Part shown: positions 23,402-28,459 of the stretch, one piece after another
Numbering within the stretch: the stretch's first letter is position 1
How the letters are laid out: each line of letters begins with the position of its first letter
Source of the DNA: Phocaeicola sp.
GTDB taxonomy: Bacteria; Bacteroidota; Bacteroidia; Bacteroidales; Bacteroidaceae
Reading direction: 5' to 3'
DNA: 28,459 nt
NCBI GenBank assembly: GCA_020026175.1
Contig: JAHHQV010000038.1
Span: 1-28,459, forward strand
Translations under genes and position numbers: made by a program
The notes under the pieces: generated by a model
Seen by the model: the letters and a program-made list of their open reading frames with translations, nothing else
Told to the model about the DNA's origin: nothing
Database searches by the model: none

Positions 23402-25162
23402 TCAGGCTTTTTTCTGAACAATTTCCATTACTCTCAAGAAATTGCCTCCCCAAATCTTTCTGATATCCTCTTCGCTATATCTTTCTTTCATAAGTTTTCT
23501 TGTAAAGTTTATAAGTTCGGAAGAGTCATTGCAGCCGATTATTCCGCCATCACCGTCGAAATCTGTGCCTATGCCTACATGGTCTACACCAGCTATGCTT
23601 ACAACATAGTTGAGATGTTCTATGGCATCAAGTATATTGGCTTCTCGGTCGCTGCAAAGGAATCCGCTATAAAGGCAAATCTGTACTACACCTCCTTTTC
23701 GTGATATGGCTTTAATCTGTTCGTCAGTCAGATTGCGAGGGTGGTCGCAAAGTGAACGGCATGATGAATGCGAGCATACAACTGGCATTGTACTGATGTC
23801 CAGAGTGTCATAGAAACTCCTTTCTCCGCTATGCGAAAGGTCTACCATCATTCCTGTCCTGTTCATTTCCTTTATAACTTGTTCTCCAAACAAACTTACT
23901 CCAGCATTGTCTTCATTATATCTTGCCGAGCCACAAATGTCGTTGTTACCGTTGTGGCAAAGTGTCATATACACAACACCTCTGTTTCTGAAGCGTTCTA
24001 CGTTGGAGATGTCTTTTCCTATGGCATAGCCGTTTTCTATTCCCAGCATTATAGATTTCTTCCCTTCTCCCTTTAGCCTGTACAGGTCGGAAGGAGTGTA
24101 GGCTATATCAACGTGGGTGCAATTGCATGCAACCATTCTTTCTATTTCATTCAGTATTCTGTCTGCTTTGGCAGTAGCAGCCAGCAAACCTTCTTCGGTG
24201 CGTTCTTTCTGTTCAAGATATGCCACCATGATAGTTGCGTCTTGTCTGCCTTCATACATTTTATGAAGGTCTACCTTTATTTTCGGGTCTCTAGTCTCGA
24301 ATTTGATATTCTGATTGAAGAACATTGGAGTATCGCAGTGTGTATCCATTATCAATGTCTTTTCATGTATCCTTTTCGCTTTCTTGAAAGATGAGGCTTC
24401 TCCTATAAGCCAGTCGAATAGTGGCATCATACATTCATCGTTGTTCAGAATGAAACACTCTGGATGCCATTGCACTCCAATCATCGACTTATATTCAGTG
24501 CTTTCTATAGCTTCTATTACTCCGTCGGATGCTATGGCACAGACTTTGAAACCTGGTGCCACATCCTTTATGGCTTGATGGTGGAATGAATTGACAGGAA
24601 GTGTAGTTGCATTGATAATTTGTGACAGCATGCTGTCTTCTTCCAGATTTACAAGGTGTGAGGCGTATGCCCTGTCAAGGTCCTGACTGTGCTTTATCAG
24701 TTTGCCGTCAATCTGAGAATAGATGTCTTGATATATAGTACCTCCAAGAGCAACATTCATCACTTGTAGTCCACGGCATATGCCGAATATAGGGATTTGT
24801 CGGTTGGCAGCCATTTTTACAATAAGAAGTTCTTGTCTGTCACGGTAAGGATTAATGTTATGAAGCTCGTTGACGGGTTCTTCTCCCATGAAAAGAGGAT
24901 TGATGTCGGCACCACCACTAAGCAGGATACCATCTACAGAGTCAAGAAGACCGGCAATAATGCTCATGTCATCAGATGGTGGTATAACCATAGGTATACC
25001 TCCGGCCTTTATTATAGATTTGTAGTAACCTGGTAGAAGTGAAACATTTCCGTCGCTCACATTGGCTGTGATACCTATTATCGGTTGTTGCCTTTGCGAT
25101 GGTAACCTGTTGTGCAGACTGTTGAAGTCGCTTTGGATATCGAATGATTGATATGTTTTCAT
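23402..25162 (-). CDS. Fusion of C26-type gamma-glutamyl hydrolase and M19 membrane-dipeptidase-like domains
   Basis: The 586-residue protein has two enzyme domains and no signal peptide, so it should be cytoplasmic. The N-terminal domain (about 25-255) is a class I glutamine-amidotransferase fold like PuuD/gamma-glutamyl-GABA hydrolase, with nucleophile Cys129 in GICRGLQ and His233/Glu235 in QWHPE. The C-terminal domain (about 265-580) is an M19 renal-dipeptidase-like metalloenzyme: DTHCD with zinc ligands His275 and Asp277, GIENGYA with the bridging Glu, SHSGERS, SHSSCRSLCDHPRN, and GIGTDFDGDGG. Together they could first free an amine or amino acid from a gamma-glutamyl conjugate and then split a dipeptide (inference). 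Both active sites look intact. The fusion is, as I recall, known in Bacteroidales. Confidence 0.9.
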   Translation of the reverse strand: MKTYQSFDIQSDFNSLHNRLPSQRQQPIIGITANVSDGNVSLLPGYYKSIIKAGGIPMVIPPSDDMSIIAGLLDSVDGILLSGGADINPLFMGEEPVNELHNINPYRDRQELLIVKMAANRQIPIFGICRGLQVMNVALGGTIYQDIYSQIDGKLIKHSQDLDRAYASHLVNLEEDSMLSQIINATTLPVNSFHHQAIKDVAPGFKVCAIASDGVIEAIESTEYKSMIGVQWHPECFILNNDECMMPLFDWLIGEASSFKKAKRIHEKTLIMDTHCDTPMFFNQNIKFETRDPKIKVDLHKMYEGRQDATIMVAYLEQKERTEEGLLAATAKADRILNEIERMVACNCTHVDIAYTPSDLYRLKGEGKKSIMLGIENGYAIGKDISNVERFRNRGVVYMTLCHNGNNDICGSARYNEDNAGVSLFGEQVIKEMNRTGMMVDLSHSGERSFYDTLDISTMPVVCSHSSCRSLCDHPRNLTDEQIKAISRKGGVVQICLYSGFLCSDREANILDAIEHLNYVVSIAGVDHVGIGTDFDGDGGIIGCNDSSELINFTRKLMKERYSEEDIRKIWGGNFLRVMEIVQKKA

Positions 25163-25188
25163 ACGTTAAAACTTTATTATAACTATGG

Positions 25189-25196
25189 CAAATATA
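25189..25196 (-). promoter_or_regulatory. Candidate -7 element for the C26/M19 gene
   Basis: On the minus strand this reads TATATTTG, an exact TAnnTTTG match, 26 bases before the start at 25162. The upstream bases are AT-rich without a clean TTTG. Confidence 0.4.
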
Positions 25197-25274
25197 GCGA
25201 GAAAATCAGATTATTTTTAGATATTTGAATAATATAAGAATGTGTACAGACAAAAAACTGCAAATCTAATTTAT

Positions 25275-26186
25275 ATGGAACAGATAAGAACACTTTCACA
25301 GATGGTAGACCGTCTTCGCTCTCGTGGCATAAGACGTAGGGTGGCTGTGGTTTGTCCCAATGATCCGCATACGGAATATGTAATTATACGTAGTCTGAGA
25401 GAAGGTATAGCCGAGTATTTGTTGGTAACCGATGAAGAAAATACAGAAATGTCTTATAATATTCATTCTGCATCTCCCGATTTTGTAAAGGTATATGTAG
25501 CACCTACAAAGGATGATGCGGCTGCCGTTGCCGTAGAACTTGTCCGCCATGGAGAAGCCGATGTCCTTATGAAGGGACTTATAAATACCGACAATCTTCT
25601 TAGGGCTGTATTAAACAAAGAACACGGGCTTCTTCCTCATGATGGAGTGCTGAGTCATATAGCCTTGGCCCAGATACCTCTTTATCACAAACTCCTTTTC
25701 TTTTCGGATGCTGCTGTTATCCCTCAACCTACATACGAGCAGTTTAGGGCAATGGTTATGAATGACATAGAGATTTGCCGCAGTATGGGATGTGAAGAAC
25801 CGAGAGTGGCTTTGGTACATTGCTCCGAAAAGGTTAGTGTGAAATTTCCTCACACACTTTGTTATACAGAACTGAAGAAAGAAGCCGTAGAAGGAAAATT
25901 CGGTAAGGTATTTGTTGACGGGCCTATGGATGCAAAGACAGCTTGCGACAAGCATAGCGGTGAGATTAAAGGAATTTCTTCTCCTGTAGTAGGAAATGCT
26001 GATATACTGATATTTCCCAATATAGAATCTGGAAACACTTTTTATAAAACTATCTCTTTGTTTGGAGATGCCAATATAGCTGGAATGTTGACAGGTACTG
26101 TTGCTCCTGTTGTTGTACCTTCAAGAAGCGATTCCGGTAATTCCAAGTTTTATAGTCTTGTATTGGCATGTCTTGTAGGTAAATAA
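25275..26186 (+). CDS. ptb: Phosphate butyryltransferase / phosphate acetyltransferase family protein
   Basis: The family interconverts acyl-CoA and acyl-phosphate in the cytoplasm, usually followed by a kinase that makes ATP and the free acid. The 303 residues match the PTA_PTB fold: ADVLMKGLINTDNLLRAVLNKE near 95-115, the LFFSDAAVIPQPTYEQ segment near 140-155, and the final DSGNSKFYSLVLA motif. The short length without an extra N-terminal domain fits phosphate butyryltransferase better than Pta. I start at 25275 (MEQIRTL), which matches homologues; an upstream ATG at 25242 would add 11 unlikely residues. In other Bacteroides a butyrate kinase gene follows; here none does. Acyl preference cannot be decided from sequence. 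Confidence 0.85.
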   Translation: MEQIRTLSQMVDRLRSRGIRRRVAVVCPNDPHTEYVIIRSLREGIAEYLLVTDEENTEMSYNIHSASPDFVKVYVAPTKDDAAAVAVELVRHGEADVLMKGLINTDNLLRAVLNKEHGLLPHDGVLSHIALAQIPLYHKLLFFSDAAVIPQPTYEQFRAMVMNDIEICRSMGCEEPRVALVHCSEKVSVKFPHTLCYTELKKEAVEGKFGKVFVDGPMDAKTACDKHSGEIKGISSPVVGNADILIFPNIESGNTFYKTISLFGDANIAGMLTGTVAPVVVPSRSDSGNSKFYSLVLACLVGK

Positions 26187-26488
26187 AAAGTCTTCGTTAT
26201 GAAAACTACTATGAGATAAAAAAAACATGCCAAAGAGAATGTAAATAGTCAAGCTGAAGTTCCTTTGTATAGTGTAACCCTAAAATTTATCAGTTATGGC
26301 AGCAGTCTTGTGAAAACAAATCGACTTGTTGCACTTCTAACTTGACGCTATGCTCTTGGTGATTATATCGATTATTGTTTGTGAATCTTTGTAATTCAGC
26401 ATTATAAAGATACAACAATTTTACTAATCGCCTAATTTACAAGTACTTATAATTCATCGGATTGTTGTTATATTAGTGATATTGCCTT
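26187..26488 (+). other. 302-base gene-free junction between ptb and the propeller gene
   Basis: I see no convincing gene here. A plus-strand frame of about 43 codons (roughly 26218-26346) is open but has no plausible start or recognisable product. An 8-bp inverted repeat, ACAACAAT at 26412-26419 and ATTGTTGT at 26461-26468, lies just before the next gene and could be an operator. No clean TAnnTTTG promoter and no terminator after ptb were found. The stretch separates the chromosomal core genes from a pair with somewhat different base use, so it may be the edge of an insertion or deletion. Confidence 0.5.
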
Positions 26489-27556
26489 ATGAAAAATAAT
26501 TTTGCTTTTATCTTGATAAATTTCATTTCAACTTTATTTTTTTGTGGATGTAACTTCTTGGGCAGAGAAGTGTATCCTCGTTATGTGGATTTTCCTGAAG
26601 TGATAACTCTGTCGCAAGCGAAAGCCATCTCTTGTGATAGCGTTTACCTGCACTTTCCTTACCGGGTGGAAATAAATGACAGTCTTGCTGTCATTCTCGA
26701 TCTGCATCCGGACAGTTGTTTTCTCCATGCATTCACCTATCCTGAGTGGAGATATGTCACTTCATTCGGCAGTCGTGGAGAAGGTCCTGATGATATCCTT
26801 TCGGCTGAGCGTGTGAGGATATGCTCTCCCGACTCCGTTTGGGTTCTTGACTCCAATCGTTGTCAGATAACACGCTGGCGCATCTCAAATGGTAATGCGG
26901 AACGTGTGGAAGAAATACCTTTGGATGACAGACTCATACGTACTCTGGACTTCTGTAAGACCGCTGATGGATTTCTGGTAACAGACTATACCGGCAATTA
27001 TCGTTATCATGTACTTGACCAGCGTGGAAAGATCATACAAAGCGTTGGCCATGTACCGAGTGAAAAGAGTATTGATGATTCGGATAAAGTAGCCTTAGCG
27101 CAAGCATGGCGCAGTTTTATGGACTACAATCCCCAAAACGGAATACTGGCAATGGTTACCCAGCTTGGAGAAGTCATAGAGATATTCAATCTGAAAACCG
27201 GAGAACATAGAGTCTATTATGGTCCGCATGGGGAGCCCCTTTTTCATATATCACAAGGATATGGCTTGCCTATTGGTATTATGGGATTCCACGATGTGAA
27301 AGTTACAGAACATTTGATTTATACAGTTTTTCAGGGGGGGGCATTTAAGGAAATTGCCCGGAGTGAAAAACAAGGAAAACATTTGCCTGACGGAGGCAGT
27401 AAACTTTATACCTTTACACTTACTGGATTACCTGTAAAGTGTTATGAACTTAGCAAGCCTGTCTGTGGAATTTGTGTGGATGAAGTACAGAAATCATTTT
27501 TTGCAACGGACGTATTTACAGATAAGCTGATAACTGAATTTGATTTAAAGAATTAG
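26489..27556 (+). CDS. BF3164/TolB-like 6-bladed beta-propeller lipoprotein
   Basis: This is a predicted envelope lipoprotein of 355 residues. The signal peptide ends at FFCGC, with lipidated Cys21. The mature part shows propeller repeats, best seen as VTSFGSRGEGPDDI (about 91-104) followed by VWVLDSNRCQITRW, the hallmark of the BF3164-like / TolB-like family of Bacteroidales. These proteins are common but their ligand and role are unknown. The next gene starts 12 bases after its stop and encodes a membrane-anchored regulator, so the two are very likely co-transcribed and may act together, the lipoprotein sensing or modulating the signal (inference). Base use appears somewhat less AT-rich than that of neighbouring genes. 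Confidence 0.8.
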   Translation: MKNNFAFILINFISTLFFCGCNFLGREVYPRYVDFPEVITLSQAKAISCDSVYLHFPYRVEINDSLAVILDLHPDSCFLHAFTYPEWRYVTSFGSRGEGPDDILSAERVRICSPDSVWVLDSNRCQITRWRISNGNAERVEEIPLDDRLIRTLDFCKTADGFLVTDYTGNYRYHVLDQRGKIIQSVGHVPSEKSIDDSDKVALAQAWRSFMDYNPQNGILAMVTQLGEVIEIFNLKTGEHRVYYGPHGEPLFHISQGYGLPIGIMGFHDVKVTEHLIYTVFQGGAFKEIARSEKQGKHLPDGGSKLYTFTLTGLPVKCYELSKPVCGICVDEVQKSFFATDVFTDKLITEFDLKN

Positions 27557-27568
27557 TGAGTACACATA

Positions 27569-28459
27569 ATGAATACGACATATATAGTTAAAAAAAAGAA
27601 GATCATCAGGATAGGAGTACTGGTTGCTTGTATACTTCTTACAGTAATAGATGTAATCTTGATATACCATTTTTATCAGCAGCGTGAGCAGGTGTGGAAC
27701 AGGCATGCTAAAGCAGCCTTTCTTGAAGCAGTTGGAAACGAAGTGAAGAAATTTGAGAAAGATGGTTCCTATACTGCCACTTCTTTATTTCAGCAAATGG
27801 CCTTGGAAGCTGATATCCCAGATTCTGTGGTGATTACATTACAAGGTGGAACTCATGTTTTTCATCTTCCTTTACACAGGCGTAAAAACGCTTATTTTAA
27901 AGATGGAGATAGGAATATTTATCTCAGCTTAATTCTTGAGAAATATCCATTTCTTTCTGATTCCTTGTACTATGCCTGGGATAAGCAGTTGTTATTATAC
28001 GATATAAAAGCAAAAACAGCGGTCTGTTCCAGAATAACCGATTTATCAGGAAAAGTTTCAACCTCTTGTTCGGGAACATTGGAAGAGTTTACTCCAACTC
28101 CATCGGATAGTCTGGTTTCTACCTATTTGGGATATCGTCTGGAGATGGAATTATCCGGTTATATTTCTTATTCCTGGTGGAGTCTTTTCCCGAAAGGAAT
28201 TGTTATAACTGTTGTCCTTCTTTGGTGTATGTATATTTTCTTCTTGTTATTTTACAACAGACTGAATCGGTATGTTTCGAAACGAACTGTGATAGAAGAG
28301 AAAATAGTCGAAAAAATGCCTCTTCCAGTCAAATCGCACGATATGACCAGACATATTTCAAATATCCGTGTCTACAGACTGGAGCACGATGTGTTTTTTG
28401 ATGCCGAACAGCGTTTGTTTTGTAATGATAACGGTGTTATTGATAAACTTTCCCCTGCT
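27569..28459 (+). CDS. Membrane-anchored regulator with periplasmic domain and start of a winged helix (partial, cut by window end)
   Basis: The frame opens at ATG 27569 and stays open for 297 codons to the last base, so the 3' end is missing. Seen: a basic N-terminus (MNTTYIVKKKKIIR), membrane segment 1 (about 15-34), a periplasmic region of about 170 residues (35-204), membrane segment 2 (about 207-231), a linker, and at 268-297 the sequence VYRLEHDVFFDAEQRLF...DKLSP. That last part resembles the first beta-strands of OmpR/PhoB-type winged-helix DNA-binding domains (FDPxxRxL...xxLSPxE). This predicts a one-component transmembrane regulator in the style of ToxR/CadC but with the DNA-binding domain at the C-terminus and two membrane spans. 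A histidine-kinase role is less likely, because no HAMP or DHp region fits. The DNA-binding call rests on only 30 residues. Confidence 0.65.
   Translation, partial: MNTTYIVKKKKIIRIGVLVACILLTVIDVILIYHFYQQREQVWNRHAKAAFLEAVGNEVKKFEKDGSYTATSLFQQMALEADIPDSVVITLQGGTHVFHLPLHRRKNAYFKDGDRNIYLSLILEKYPFLSDSLYYAWDKQLLLYDIKAKTAVCSRITDLSGKVSTSCSGTLEEFTPTPSDSLVSTYLGYRLEMELSGYISYSWWSLFPKGIVITVVLLWCMYIFFLLFYNRLNRYVSKRTVIEEKIVEKMPLPVKSHDMTRHISNIRVYRLEHDVFFDAEQRLFCNDNGVIDKLSPA

Noticed and set aside
26218..26346. About 43-codon open frame between ptb and the propeller gene as a butyrate kinase remnant
   Set aside because: The translated residues show no acetate/butyrate kinase motif and there is no start codon in a good position, so a buk remnant cannot be supported.

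Overview
The window comes from an AT-rich chromosome of the Bacteroidota, almost certainly a gut Bacteroidales (Bacteroidaceae or Prevotellaceae). The signs are the gene order purH-mreB-mreC-mreD-mrdA-rodA, a GldH lipoprotein, a DUF4836 lipoprotein, a BF3164/TolB-like propeller lipoprotein, many lipobox signal peptides, and several promoter -7 elements of the Bacteroides type TAnnTTTG. No rRNA, tRNA, CRISPR array, complete insertion sequence or phage gene was found.

Layout. (1) 1-7416, plus strand: a 5'-damaged endonuclease/exonuclease/phosphatase gene, then a purH gene carrying only the IMP-cyclohydrolase half, then the rod-shape/elongasome operon mreB-mreC-mreD-mrdA-rodA. (2) 7419-11599, minus strand: metF, holB, ricT-like PSP1 gene and gldH, probably one transcription unit read leftward, meeting rodA tail to tail with a 2-base gap. 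(3) 11600-11990: intergenic stretch with a minus-strand terminator hairpin before metF and a plus-strand remnant of an endonuclease/phosphatase-type gene. (4) 11991-13193: a uraA-type nucleobase permease ending in a strong bidirectional terminator. (5) 13312-14778, minus: an M28 glutaminyl-cyclase-like lipoprotein followed by sufE. (6) 14881-16329: DUF4836 lipoprotein. (7) 16381-23292: a glycan-degradation cluster. A cytoplasmic GH109-like Gfo/Idh/MocA oxidoreductase diverges from a GH109 lipoprotein that is followed by a 1284-residue secreted GH31 enzyme with FN3, F5/8C (CBM32-like), dockerin and cohesin-like modules. (8) 23402-25162, minus: a fused class-I-glutamine-amidotransferase-like (C26) plus membrane-dipeptidase-like (M19) enzyme. 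(9) 25275-26186: phosphate butyryl/acetyltransferase. (10) 26489-28459: a propeller lipoprotein followed by a membrane-anchored protein whose cytoplasmic end looks like an OmpR-type winged helix, cut by the window end.

How the genes work together. MreBCD, PBP2 and RodA form the lateral wall-synthesis machine. The GH109/GH109-like/GH31 set plausibly acts on alpha-linked GalNAc, as in mucin O-glycans. The last two genes look like an envelope-sensing lipoprotein plus one-component membrane regulator. Housekeeping genes (metF, holB, sufE, purH) are interleaved.

The items most worth checking are the four-copy, exactly 22-bp-phased palindrome array between GH31 and the peptidase gene, the half-length purH, the dockerin plus cohesin-like pair in one glycosidase, and the propeller-lipoprotein/membrane-regulator pair.
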